DNA of 29,575 bases from NCBI GenBank assembly GCA_003559985.1, contig PWJP01000053.1:1-29575 (forward strand). The letters are read 5' to 3'. The notes below the pieces were generated by a model, which did no database searches, was not told the DNA's origin, and saw only the letters and a program-made list of their open reading frames with translations. This document shows, piece after piece, positions 1 to 7,685 of the stretch. Numbering within the stretch: position 1 is the stretch's first letter; each line of letters opens with the position of its first letter. The stretch is from Saprospirales bacterium. GTDB taxonomy: Bacteria; Bacteroidota; Bacteroidia; Chitinophagales; Saprospiraceae. The position numbers were made by a program, and so were the translations under genes.

Positions 1-930
1 ACCGACTCGCTTCCGGAAAATGATATCAACAAACTCCTCAGAGCTCTTCGCAACCAAACCGAATTTATTGTTAGGATGGAAGCCAGGACAGACAGCGTGG
101 GGAGTCCTGAATACAATTTAAAACTTGCTCAAAGGCGACTGGATTTTGCGAGAGAGAAACTTGAGAAAAGAGGGGTGGAAAACACTCAGTTTATTGAATA
201 TGTTTACGGAGAAGAAACTCCTTTGGCCTCCAATGAGACTACTTCTGGAAGAAGAGTCAACCGGTCGGTTAAAGTGCAAGCCGGAATGTACCGTCCTGTC
301 CTAATGATTTCGGGAAGTTTCTCTTCAGAAGCAGAAAAAGAGCAAGATATGGAGGGGATTATTCTGCTGGGCACCCGATTTCACCAGGACACCTTTACCG
401 TGCCATCTTCAGGAGTATTTTGCATTCCAGTACCCAAAGGTGAAAATTTTTCTCTCGAGTTTTTCTCCAAAGACCACTACATGGAACCCCGTTTTTTCAG
501 TCCAGCACGCACCGGCCCGGGACTGGGGGTCATTCATCCTTACGAACTACAGGCTGGAAACCAGTTTGATTTCCAGGATATATTGTTTTATCCCACAACT
601 GCAAAAGTGTACCATGAGAGCCTGTACGAGCTTCCCCGTCTGCTGATGATGATTAGCAAGGCCTCCGATTATCGATTTGAGATTCAGGGGCATGTAAACT
701 TTCCACCAGGTATTAGATCGGAGCACAATCTTCAAGAGCTCTCAGAAAAACGGGCCAGGTCCATTTTCAACTACCTGATTGATAATGGGATAGATTCCAA
801 CCGCCTGGAATGGAAGGGGTACGCCAACCACAGGATGATTTATCCCAGACCGGAGAATTCTCACCAAGAGCACAAAAACATGCGGGTTTCAATAAAAATA
901 CTGGACGATTTTGTTCTACAGCCTGAGTGA
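1..930 (+). CDS. OmpA-family envelope protein, C-terminal part (5' end outside window)
   Basis: The reading frame is open from the first base of the window, so the ATG at 76 is very probably internal and the true start lies upstream. Two OmpA-like peptidoglycan-binding domains are visible. Only the end of the first is present (ARTDSVGSPEYNLKLAQRR followed by a GRRVNRSVKV ending). The second spans about the last 110 residues (EIQGHVN, SEKRARSIFNYL, NMRVSIKIL). Between them is a beta-rich stretch of about 100 residues without a recognised family. OmpA domains normally hold the outer membrane to peptidoglycan through a conserved Asp and Arg. The first domain keeps the TD pair, while the second has HVN where HTD is usual, so it may bind peptidoglycan poorly. 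A structural envelope role is inferred; the missing N-terminus could carry TPR or PD40 repeats, as in many Bacteroidota relatives. Confidence 0.8.
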   Translation, partial: TDSLPENDINKLLRALRNQTEFIVRMEARTDSVGSPEYNLKLAQRRLDFAREKLEKRGVENTQFIEYVYGEETPLASNETTSGRRVNRSVKVQAGMYRPVLMISGSFSSEAEKEQDMEGIILLGTRFHQDTFTVPSSGVFCIPVPKGENFSLEFFSKDHYMEPRFFSPARTGPGLGVIHPYELQAGNQFDFQDILFYPTTAKVYHESLYELPRLLMMISKASDYRFEIQGHVNFPPGIRSEHNLQELSEKRARSIFNYLIDNGIDSNRLEWKGYANHRMIYPRPENSHQEHKNMRVSIKILDDFVLQPE

Positions 931-962
931 CTGTTGTTGAATCTAAAAGAGGAGAAAATCTC

Positions 963-1098
963 TGTGGAAAAGTTATCCACTGCTTTTGGGGTCTGTGATT
1001 AAAATTTACTATCAATTAATTAACAGCTATTTTCACATAAAATTTATGCATAATGTATGTTAATTTCCACCTTTTAACTGTGGAAAAAATGTGGAAAG
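963..1098. other. AT-rich spacer with clustered DnaA-box-like 9-mers
   Basis: The 280-base gap between the OmpA gene and the phosphorylase contains several near matches to the DnaA box TTATCCACA or its complement: TGTGGAAAA at 963-971, TTATCCACT at 973-981, TGTGGAAAA at 1079-1087 and TGTGGAAAG at 1090-1098, plus a weaker ATTTCCACC near 1063-1071. They flank a very AT-rich stretch (about 1000-1066). This is the layout of a small replication origin or a DnaA-regulated site, but no 9-mer is a perfect consensus, and neighbouring genes do not diverge from it. Confidence 0.3.
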
Positions 1099-1210
1099 TG
1101 GAGGCTTGACTTAATGTGCAGGGCGAAAAACACAGTGGTGAATTTAATTCAAGGGGTTACAAGACATGAGGCCGTAATTTATTACCTTTAGGCCGCTAAA
1201 AGACAGGAAT

Positions 1211-2086
1211 ATGGAAAAATGGGATACAGCGAATCTGATAATTAACGATGCAGGTAGAATATACCACCTCGATTTGTGTGGCGATGACATTGCAGACACC
1301 ATCATACTTGTGGGGGACCCGCAGCGCGTGGAGGTAGTTTCTTCCTTTTTTGACACAATCGACATCAAAAGAGAAAAGCGGGAATTTATCACCCATACCG
1401 GGACCCTGAGGGGGAAGCCCCTGTCAGTAATGTCCACGGGAATAAGCACCTCAAATATTGACATTGCGATCAATGAACTGGACGCCGTGGCCAATATCGA
1501 CCTGGAAAAGCGAGAAATCCGGGGGAAGTTCCGGCAACTTACTTTTGTAAGGCTGGGTACCAGCGGAAGTATAGACCCGGAAACCGATGTAGATACCGTG
1601 GTTGTTTCTGAATATGCCCTGGGATTTGATGCTCTAATGTTTATGTACCAGCAAGCAGAGAATCCAGACCCATTTTTTGCTGAATTGGAAAAGGCCATCC
1701 GGTTTCACTTTCACCGTCGCGGGCTCTCCTATCCGGTGTATCTTACACAGGCACATCCCGAGCTCATCGAACAGTTTAGGTCCCACTATAAAACGGGAAT
1801 CACCACCACCATGCATGGATTTTACGGGCCACAGGGAAGGGAATTGAGGCTTGCCAGACGATACCCAAAGTTAATCGACACCCTTCAGTCATTCGAATAC
1901 AAGGGGAAGCGATTTGCCAACATCGAAATGGAGTCCTCGGCAATATTTGGTCTTAGTGGTTTGCTCGGACACCGGGCCATTTCCTTCAATTGCATCATCG
2001 CCAACCGAACCGCCGGACGGTTTTCAAAAGATCCGTATAAATCCGTTCGTAAAATGATCGGAGAAGTACTGGATGAATTGATCTGA
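1211..2086 (+). CDS. Nucleoside phosphorylase (uridine phosphorylase-like, PNP/UDP family)
   Basis: This 291-residue protein matches the PNP/UDP phosphorylase family, which splits nucleosides with phosphate into a base and ribose-1-phosphate in cytoplasmic salvage. Visible marks are the phosphate-loop motif VGDPQRVE near residue 35, a central RLGTSGSI segment near residue 115, and the C-terminal NIEMESSAIFGL motif, whose Met-Glu pair normally contacts the ribose. The ATG at 1211 follows AGGAAT, a modest Shine-Dalgarno-like sequence. The length is a little above the roughly 250 residues of bacterial uridine phosphorylase because of a longer N-terminus and middle. Base specificity cannot be fixed from the sequence; uridine is the best guess. 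It is convergent with the SRAP gene, with 20 bases between them. Confidence 0.85.
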   Translation: MEKWDTANLIINDAGRIYHLDLCGDDIADTIILVGDPQRVEVVSSFFDTIDIKREKREFITHTGTLRGKPLSVMSTGISTSNIDIAINELDAVANIDLEKREIRGKFRQLTFVRLGTSGSIDPETDVDTVVVSEYALGFDALMFMYQQAENPDPFFAELEKAIRFHFHRRGLSYPVYLTQAHPELIEQFRSHYKTGITTTMHGFYGPQGRELRLARRYPKLIDTLQSFEYKGKRFANIEMESSAIFGLSGLLGHRAISFNCIIANRTAGRFSKDPYKSVRKMIGEVLDELI

Positions 2087-2106
2087 TAAGGCTTTTTCGG
2101 GGAAAA

Positions 2107-2820
2107 TTATTGATCAAACAGAGGGCCACTACTCTCCTCTTCTACCGGTTTCAACAATCCTTCATGATTGTTTCTGACAGCATTTACTTCGGTACTCACG
2201 CGGTAGGCTTTAGAAAACCTGACAGCAGCTTCATCCGTTAGCTTTTGCAAATCCTTTTCAGAAAGCTCACCTTGTAGCCAGTTTTCAAAGTCCCCGGGCA
2301 GGATGGCAAAGGGCATTCTGTGGTGGAGATGAGAGATGGAGTCTGCGGCCGGCATGGTAACAATGGTAAAAGTTCTCAATTCTTTCCCACTCTTCGGATC
2401 CGTCCATGACTCGGACAATCCACAGAGAGCAAATAAACTGCCGTCTTCAGGTACAATTCTAAAGGGCACTTTTTTACCGTTTTTCAGAACCCACTCGTAA
2501 TATCCATCTACCGCGATCAGGCAACGGCGTTTTTTAAAGGCATTCCTAAAGGAAGGTTTTTCAGCGACAGTCTCAACACTGGCATTGATGAGTTTGTAAC
2601 CAATTTTCCGATCTTTCGCCCAAAAGGGAACCAGTCCCCACTGCAACAAATCGAGTTTTCGCTCCTCCTCTTGCAGGAGTACCGGCAGATAGTGAGTCGG
2701 AGCACCGTTATACAGTGGAAAAAGTTGATCGTATCTCTCCCCGGCCCAACCTTCAAACGGAATCTCAAAGTAATTTTCCACCTTTTCACGATCTGCCACC
2801 AAAGTAACTCTGCCACACAT
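2107..2820 (-). CDS. SRAP-domain protein (YedK/HMCES family), abasic-site DNA-protein crosslink factor
   Basis: The 237-residue protein starts MCGR, so removal of Met exposes the catalytic Cys2 typical of SRAP proteins. These form a covalent thiazolidine link to abasic sites in single-stranded DNA and shield them from breakage. Other expected active-site residues are present: Asn79 in INASVET, Glu109 in DGYYEW and His166 in the HxRMP motif. FRNAFKKRRCLIAVDGYYEW is a very typical family signature. The length is normal (YedK is about 220 residues). It stands alone on the minus strand between two plus-strand units, so it is probably monocistronic. Confidence in the family is high; the role in this organism is inferred from E. 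coli YedK and human HMCES. Confidence 0.95.
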   Translation of the reverse strand: MCGRVTLVADREKVENYFEIPFEGWAGERYDQLFPLYNGAPTHYLPVLLQEEERKLDLLQWGLVPFWAKDRKIGYKLINASVETVAEKPSFRNAFKKRRCLIAVDGYYEWVLKNGKKVPFRIVPEDGSLFALCGLSESWTDPKSGKELRTFTIVTMPAADSISHLHHRMPFAILPGDFENWLQGELSEKDLQKLTDEAAVRFSKAYRVSTEVNAVRNNHEGLLKPVEEESSGPLFDQ

Positions 2821-2987
2821 TGCTGAAATTTTATTTTAACACTTTTAGGTAATACTCTGTAAACCAAATACATATTTAAATTCTAGCCGCATAATTCCGC
2901 TACCGAACTATCCCCCCCGATTACACAGACAACAATGCTTTCGGTAGTTTTTGTTGCGCTAAATTTTTATTTTGAGAAAAAAGCAGT

Positions 2988-2995
2988 TACTTTTG
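2988..2995 (+). promoter_or_regulatory. Bacteroidota-type -7 box (TACTTTTG) before the sigma factor gene
   Basis: TACTTTTG matches the Bacteroidota -7 consensus TAnnTTTG exactly and lies 51 bases before the ATG of the ECF sigma gene. No well-spaced TTTG -33 element was seen, so this is a candidate only. Confidence 0.35.
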
Positions 2996-3046
2996 GGTAC
3001 CAATGTTCGATTAAAAACACCATAAATAAACAAAGACATTGCCCCA

Positions 3047-3628
3047 ATGAAAAATTTACTTGTATTACTAAAAAATGGGGGAAATGACAGGTACACGGCC
3101 CAGGAAAAAATTTACAAACAATTGAGGGGCGAGGGTTGTGTAAACATCATTTACCGCAGTATTGAACCCTATCGCGGCACCCTGCATGATGCCGAAGATC
3201 TTTTCCAGGATGCCTTTTTGGTTTTAATGAAAAAACTGGACAAGGGCGAACATCAGGATGAATTCAATGCCAAAAACTACCTCGTTGCAATCGCCCGGAA
3301 CCTCTGGAAAAACACCTCCCGCTCCAATAAAGTGGCTGAGGACTATCAAAATGAGTATGCCCACGATGCATCGATTTCCCTCTACTGCGACGAACATTTA
3401 GAGAGGCAGGAGAAGAGAAAGTTAGTGGATGGAGTAATTAACACCCTCACAGACCAATGTAAAGAGATTTTGAGATTATGGATGGAGGATTTTTCCATGC
3501 GAGAAATTGCAGCGAAGTTGGATCTGAGTTCTGAGCGAATGGCGATTAAGTACAAATACCGCTGCCACAAAAGGTTGGTAAAATACCTGGCAGGCCGACC
3601 CAATCTGGTTAACGAACTAAACAATTAA
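3047..3628 (+). CDS. ECF-type RNA polymerase sigma factor
   Basis: This 193-residue protein has the two-domain layout of ECF sigma factors and lacks the longer regions of a housekeeping sigma. Region 2 covers about residues 20-95 with the conserved DAEDLFQDAFLVL helix, which binds core polymerase and the -10-like element. Region 4 covers about residues 125-182 with a helix-turn-helix around FSMREIAAKLDLSSERMAIKYK, which contacts the -35-like element. The next gene starts 5 bases after the stop and encodes a single-pass membrane protein in the usual anti-sigma position, so this is probably a membrane-controlled sigma. The HtrA/DegS-like protease further downstream suggests an envelope-stress regulon, but that is inference. 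The ATG at 3047 is the only sensible start. Confidence 0.88.
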   Translation: MKNLLVLLKNGGNDRYTAQEKIYKQLRGEGCVNIIYRSIEPYRGTLHDAEDLFQDAFLVLMKKLDKGEHQDEFNAKNYLVAIARNLWKNTSRSNKVAEDYQNEYAHDASISLYCDEHLERQEKRKLVDGVINTLTDQCKEILRLWMEDFSMREIAAKLDLSSERMAIKYKYRCHKRLVKYLAGRPNLVNELNN

Positions 3629-3633
3629 AGACC

Positions 3634-4443
3634 ATGGGTAGTGAAAAATTTGACAGAATAGAAGCATTTATCGATGGCAAGCTCAGTGAGGATGAATTGA
3701 AAGAATTCATGGAGCGCCTGGAAAGGGATGAAAAGCTCCGGGAGAAATTGGAGGCGCATAAAGCGGCCAGGGTGGTAGCTGAATCACTGGCGGAGCATGA
3801 CCTCAGAAATCGAATGAAGAAATGGAAAGCGCAAAATACGGGCACTTCTGATAAAGAAACCAAGGGGGCTGCTCCCAAACAGGGTGTAGTCAGAAGAATG
3901 ATATCCTACGGCATTGCGGCCTCATTGTTGGCATTTGTTGTGGGTGTGTCTTACCTCTACGTGGATTCGCCCAGATATGCGAGCAATGTTTTTGCAGAGA
4001 GGAATACCGGCGAGTACACACATGCAGAGCGCAGTGTTGAGCAGGATATGCCAACCGAACTCAGGGATATTCATCAGCTTTACGCCGCGGGAGAATGGGA
4101 AAGTGTTATTGAAGGGGTCCGTCAGTACCAGCCATTGAGCACTGAAGAGGAAATGACGCTAGATTTTCTTTTAGCAGATTCAAAATACAGGATTGGCAAT
4201 ATTGATGTAGCTCTGGGCCAGTACAACAATATACTCGAAACCGCTGACGATCGCTGGCATATTGACCGCGCAGAGTGGAAAAAGGTGTTGATACAACTCG
4301 AGAGCGAGCCATTCAACAAAGTCTATCTGGATGAATTGGAGAAAATTGCAGAAGACCCCACCCATTTGTATCGAAAGGCCGCACAAGAACTTATATCTGA
4401 AATGCGCGGCCTTCGGTTCACCTTTGGCAGGTTGTTTATTTGA
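3634..4443 (+). CDS. Single-pass membrane protein, probable anti-sigma factor
   Basis: The 269-residue product has a charged cytoplasmic N-terminal part (1-88) beginning with a segment (FDRIEAFIDGKLSEDELKEF) like the start of many Bacteroidota anti-sigma and sigma-adjacent proteins. One transmembrane helix follows at about 91-110 (ISYGIAASLLAFVVGVSYLY), then about 160 periplasmic residues that look helical and TPR-like (QLYAAGEWESVIEGVRQYQ, then DIALGQYNNILE-like spacing). The zinc-binding HxxxCxxC motif of the zf-HC2 class is absent. The gene is coupled to the ECF sigma gene with a 5-base gap, and this position plus topology is the main basis for the call. It could instead be a structural TPR protein that is merely co-transcribed. 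No direct sequence proof of sigma binding is visible. Confidence 0.6.
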   Translation: MGSEKFDRIEAFIDGKLSEDELKEFMERLERDEKLREKLEAHKAARVVAESLAEHDLRNRMKKWKAQNTGTSDKETKGAAPKQGVVRRMISYGIAASLLAFVVGVSYLYVDSPRYASNVFAERNTGEYTHAERSVEQDMPTELRDIHQLYAAGEWESVIEGVRQYQPLSTEEEMTLDFLLADSKYRIGNIDVALGQYNNILETADDRWHIDRAEWKKVLIQLESEPFNKVYLDELEKIAEDPTHLYRKAAQELISEMRGLRFTFGRLFI

Positions 4444-4589
4444 GATTTTTACCCAAATTGATTCAGTATTCCTCCTGTTTGAGTGACATTGAAATGCATT
4501 TGAATATCATGACCAAAGAGGCGAATATTGCAGCCCCGATTTTTTTTGCCTGCCTCACTAATGTGACGTTTTGGAGCGTTATACATGAG

Positions 4590-4617
4590 TATCCTTGTCC
4601 AACCTAAGACAAGAATA
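4590..4617. promoter_or_regulatory. Inverted repeat upstream of the HtrA/DegS-like gene
   Basis: TATCCTTGTC (4590-4599) and GACAAGAATA (4608-4617) pair over nine of ten positions around an 8-base spacer; the core CTTGTC/GACAAG is perfect. It ends 38 bases before the protease ATG. No T-run follows, so an operator or mRNA leader hairpin is more likely than a terminator. The binding protein is unknown. Confidence 0.35.
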
Positions 4618-4655
4618 TCCTAAACAAATTTTCTTAACACAAAAAATTGTATGCT

Positions 4656-5879
4656 ATGAAGCGACTAATTGGATTCACGCTTTCAGGAGTACTGGGAGGA
4701 CTTATTGTCCTCGGAGGTTTCATCCTTTTTTTAGATGAAAATCCTTCACAGGTTGAGCAACAACAATTTGAAAATGCCTTTACAAGAAATGCAACCCACT
4801 TTGAGGCGCCCATGTCCACCATGCGGGCACCGGTTTCCTTTGCGGAAGCTGCTGAAAAGTCAACTCCTGCAGTGGTGCACATCAGAGCAAGAGAAAGTGA
4901 AGAGAGTGCACGGGAGCGGATGCAAAAGCAGCGGCAACAACGGCAGCAGCAAAATCCATTTTACCGCTTTTTCGGGCCGGACGATTGGTTCCCGGGTGAC
5001 TTTTTTGGTATGGACCATTTCCCAAGGCAGCGAAACCCTGAATTCTTCCAGAGACGAGGTTCGGGGTCCGGAGTTATTGTTTCCAGTGATGGCTATGTGG
5101 TAACCAACAACCATGTGTTACATTTTGCCGACGAAATTACAGTAACTCTCAACGACAACAGGACATTCGAAGCAGAACTTATCGGTCGAGATGAGACTAC
5201 CGACCTCGCCGTATTAAAGATAGAAGGCAGTAACCTGCCCACCCTGGAGTATGCAGACTCTGATAAGAGCAGAGTCGGCGACTGGGTGCTTGCTGTGGGG
5301 AACCCGTTTGACTACCTTACTTCCACTGTTACGGCAGGCATTATTTCTGCCAAGGGAAGAAATCTGAATATCATAGACTCTGAGGGTTCTATTGAGAGCT
5401 TTATCCAAACGGATGCCGCTGTCAATCCAGGCAATAGTGGAGGTGCACTGGTCGATGATTCCGGGAGACTACTCGGCATTAATACAGCCATTGCTACACC
5501 TACCGGAGTTTATGCCGGATACTCCTTTGCCATTCCCATAAATTTGGCTGCCAAGATTATCGATGACATTATTGAATACGGCTATTACAGGAGAGTTTTC
5601 CTCGGAATCACCATTACCGAGATGAGTTCATCCCTTGCCGATGAAATTGGTGTGGATGTAACCTCAGGAGTATTGATCAAGGAAGTGGAAGAAGAAAGTT
5701 CGGCTTATTTTGCCGGTCTGGAATCCGATGACATCATCGTATCCATCGATGGCAGAGACATTCGCAATGCATCGGAAATCCAGGCAATAGTTGGAGCCTC
5801 CAGAGTCGGTGATGTATTAAATGTCTCGGTTTTAAGAGGCGGTGAAGTGGTCAATGTACGCGTATCGCTCAGGGAGTAG
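4656..5879 (+). CDS. Membrane-anchored HtrA-family serine protease with one PDZ domain (DegS-like)
   Basis: The 407-residue protein begins with an uncleaved-looking N-terminal anchor (about 5-26, rich in Leu, Ile, Val and Gly) and no obvious signal-peptidase site. A trypsin-like domain follows with the full catalytic triad: His153 in TNNHV, Asp183 in TTDLAVLKI and Ser261 in NPGNSGGAL. One PDZ domain covers about 315-405. DegP and DegQ usually have two PDZ domains, so the architecture matches DegS, the site-1 protease that starts cleavage of RseA in proteobacterial envelope stress. A Gln/Arg-rich linker with FF/DD-rich turns (about 85-130) occupies the place of the regulatory LA loop. A TTG at 4647 is a possible upstream start, but the ATG at 4656 opens a cleaner anchor. 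It lies downstream of the sigma/anti-sigma pair, after a 212-base gap of its own, and ends at a terminator. Confidence 0.92.
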   Translation: MKRLIGFTLSGVLGGLIVLGGFILFLDENPSQVEQQQFENAFTRNATHFEAPMSTMRAPVSFAEAAEKSTPAVVHIRARESEESARERMQKQRQQRQQQNPFYRFFGPDDWFPGDFFGMDHFPRQRNPEFFQRRGSGSGVIVSSDGYVVTNNHVLHFADEITVTLNDNRTFEAELIGRDETTDLAVLKIEGSNLPTLEYADSDKSRVGDWVLAVGNPFDYLTSTVTAGIISAKGRNLNIIDSEGSIESFIQTDAAVNPGNSGGALVDDSGRLLGINTAIATPTGVYAGYSFAIPINLAAKIIDDIIEYGYYRRVFLGITITEMSSSLADEIGVDVTSGVLIKEVEEESSAYFAGLESDDIIVSIDGRDIRNASEIQAIVGASRVGDVLNVSVLRGGEVVNVRVSLRE

Positions 5880-5947
5880 ATGGCATCTGCAGCACTTAAA
5901 AAAATACCGCCGTCAAGGACGGTTTGATCACTCTCATTTGATCTTTG

Positions 5948-5990
5948 AAAAAGCATATCCGATTGGCTTCCTTCGGGTATGCTTTTTTTT
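5948..5990 (+). terminator. Rho-independent terminator after the protease gene
   Basis: The arms GCATATCC (5953-5960) and GGGTATGC (5975-5982) form an 8-bp stem with one G-T pair, followed by eight T (5983-5990) and preceded by five A. It lies 69 bases after the protease stop codon and should end that transcript. The symmetrical A/T runs could also stop opposite-strand transcripts. Confidence 0.85.
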
Positions 5991-6145
5991 ATTCAAAGCT
6001 TTCCTTATGTCCGGAAGTGATTCGGTTACCCAAGGCGAGGTAAAATCCGGAATTTTCTCAACTTTTCTTCCCGGAAAAAGGATGCAGTGTGGGTACATTT
6101 TTCCCTTATGGAACACCTGAATACAAAAGCGAATAAAATCCGATA

Positions 6146-6859
6146 ATGCTGAGATTAAAATCCCCGAATATCCTGGATGGGCTGCTGGACCTTGTTTACC
6201 CGGAGCTGTGCCCTTTTTGCAGATGCGAACAACCTATCGACGGCCACCACCTCTGTCTCAATTGTTTGGCCGATCTACCACTGACCAATCACCACCGAAA
6301 CCCGCTTGAAAACGAATTGGCATCCACTTTCTGGGGTCGATTGCCTGTGGCGGCTGCGGCAGCGCTCTTATTCTTTTCTCCCGGAGGCAAAACCCAAAAC
6401 CTGATAGGCCGAATAAAGTACGAGGGGCGAAAAGACCTGGGGGTTGAGATCGGAAAAGCCATGGGGCACTTTTTGAAAAAATCTGAGCACTTCAACAGGG
6501 TCGATTTGATATTGCCGGTTCCCTTACACCCGGGGAAAAAGGCCAAACGTGGCTTTAATCAATGTGACTTGCTAGCCAGGGGAATGAGCGAAGTCATGGA
6601 CATTCCCTGGAGTGCGAATACGGTTTCCAGAATAAGAAACAACCCCTCGCAAACCAGACTGGGAAGAGACCGTCGCTTCGACAATAGCCAATCGCTATTC
6701 AAAGTAACTAAGCCGGAAAACACGGAGGGGAAAAATATCCTGCTGGTGGACGACGTGATCACCACGGGCGCCACCCTCGAGAGTTGTGGAAGGGAAATAC
6801 TGGATAGCGGTGCTAAAAACCTCTACATCACCACCTTGGGCTGTGGTGAATTCACCTGA
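6146..6859 (+). CDS. comF: ComF family protein (phosphoribosyltransferase-like)
   Basis: The 237-residue protein has the two ComF hallmarks. One is an N-terminal four-cysteine zinc site (Cys22, Cys25, Cys37, Cys40 in CPFC and CLNC). The other is a C-terminal type I phosphoribosyltransferase domain with LPVPLHPGKKAKRGFNQ (about 123-139) and the PRPP-loop motif ILLVDDVITTGAT (about 198-210). ComF proteins are required for natural DNA uptake in several bacteria and act in the cytoplasm at the single-strand import step; the enzymatic reaction, if any, is unknown. The length is typical. It has its own upstream gap after the protease terminator and is convergent with the next gene with 21 bases between stops. 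Confidence 0.92.
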   Translation: MLRLKSPNILDGLLDLVYPELCPFCRCEQPIDGHHLCLNCLADLPLTNHHRNPLENELASTFWGRLPVAAAAALLFFSPGGKTQNLIGRIKYEGRKDLGVEIGKAMGHFLKKSEHFNRVDLILPVPLHPGKKAKRGFNQCDLLARGMSEVMDIPWSANTVSRIRNNPSQTRLGRDRRFDNSQSLFKVTKPENTEGKNILLVDDVITTGATLESCGREILDSGAKNLYITTLGCGEFT

Positions 6860-6880
6860 TTTTGGCCCGATTAATAAGGT

Positions 6881-7402
6881 TCATTCGGAATCAGAATCCT
6901 CCAGCAAATCCTGGAGGTCTTCGTGGTAGATGGAGCGAGCGGAGTGCAGACTGTACTTCTTTATTACCTTGGTCTTACAACCGATTCTGACACCCAATAA
7001 TAGACAATGGTCCATTTTTCCGTCCTTGGCAGCTTTGATGACGCGTCCCAACTCGGGCTCTAATCCCTCATCCTCCAGTTCAAGTCTCCCGATGCCGTCG
7101 ATTAAAAAATAGTCGCTGTTCAGCGGGGGTTTCATCCGCAACCACGAAGCAGCCACTTTGTAGGCTTTCCGGGAATATACCTCGTCCCGGGATTCGTATA
7201 TTTTATCCGGATCTTTGACTTTTTGCTGAGGTTCTACTTCCACCTTTACATCCATATAGGGATTGTAAAAATACCTCACACCTTTTATTTCAGGTACCAA
7301 CACACCGTGGGCTCGAAGCTTGTTTTTCTCAATCCACTTCTTGAGATAGGCCGAGTTGTCTTTGCCATCTTCTTCTGTAAGAATTACTATTTCAGCACTC
7401 AT
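6881..7402 (-). CDS. THEP1-like NTPase-fold protein with degenerate nucleotide-binding motifs
   Basis: Starting at the ATG whose first base is 7402, the product is 173 residues. A longer frame reaches 7480, but the 26 extra residues do not resemble the family. The order of elements follows the THEP1/NTPase_1 family: an N-terminal strand and loop (AEIVILTEEDGKDNSAYLKKW), a strand ending in HGVLVPEI that fits the usual GGFxTPE element, and FLIDGIGRLEL (99-109), which fits the IDEIGxLEL Walker B region. The Walker A glycine-lysine-serine loop is replaced by EEDGKDNSAY, and the Walker B Glu is Gly103, so ATP hydrolysis seems unlikely. The acidic tail (DLQDLLEDSDSE) is unusual. The function is unknown. 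The family call rests on motif order and is uncertain. Confidence 0.65.
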   Translation of the reverse strand: MSAEIVILTEEDGKDNSAYLKKWIEKNKLRAHGVLVPEIKGVRYFYNPYMDVKVEVEPQQKVKDPDKIYESRDEVYSRKAYKVAASWLRMKPPLNSDYFLIDGIGRLELEDEGLEPELGRVIKAAKDGKMDHCLLLGVRIGCKTKVIKKYSLHSARSIYHEDLQDLLEDSDSE

Positions 7403-7421
7403 GGGTTTTCCGATTGGGTGA

Positions 7422-7429
7422 CAAATGTA
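7422..7429 (-). promoter_or_regulatory. Bacteroidota-type -7 box (TACATTTG) before the THEP1-like gene
   Basis: Read on the minus strand, TACATTTG fits TAnnTTTG exactly and ends 19 bases before the ATG at 7402. This supports that start over the longer frame. No clear -33 TTTG was seen at the expected spacing. Confidence 0.38.
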
Positions 7430-7685
7430 CACAAAAAGGACGTGTGTTTTACTCCCGGAATAAAAATTTATGTCTTGCACCCGGCCTTTGACAATTGAAT
7501 TGAGCCTCCATCTCCCATTTTCTCGGGCTCTGGTTTTGGGGACTTAGAGGGATTCACTATCCCTCGAATGTCCTATCATTTTAAATGTCTGCAATTTTGT
7601 ACCTTGTGCATCTGAAAATTTATGAGCGGTTTTCTTTTCAGACATTGAGGATTGAATAAGCCGCATTTGCAACCAAAAGTAAAAC

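Noticed and set aside
5910..5922. Small hairpin CCGTC-AAG-GACGG after the protease gene
   Set aside because: It has a 5-bp stem and a 3-base loop with no T-run; the real terminator is 30 bases further on.
5842..6120. A 92-codon + strand open frame after the protease gene
   Set aside because: It overlaps the end of the protease gene and the terminator and has no protein-like features.
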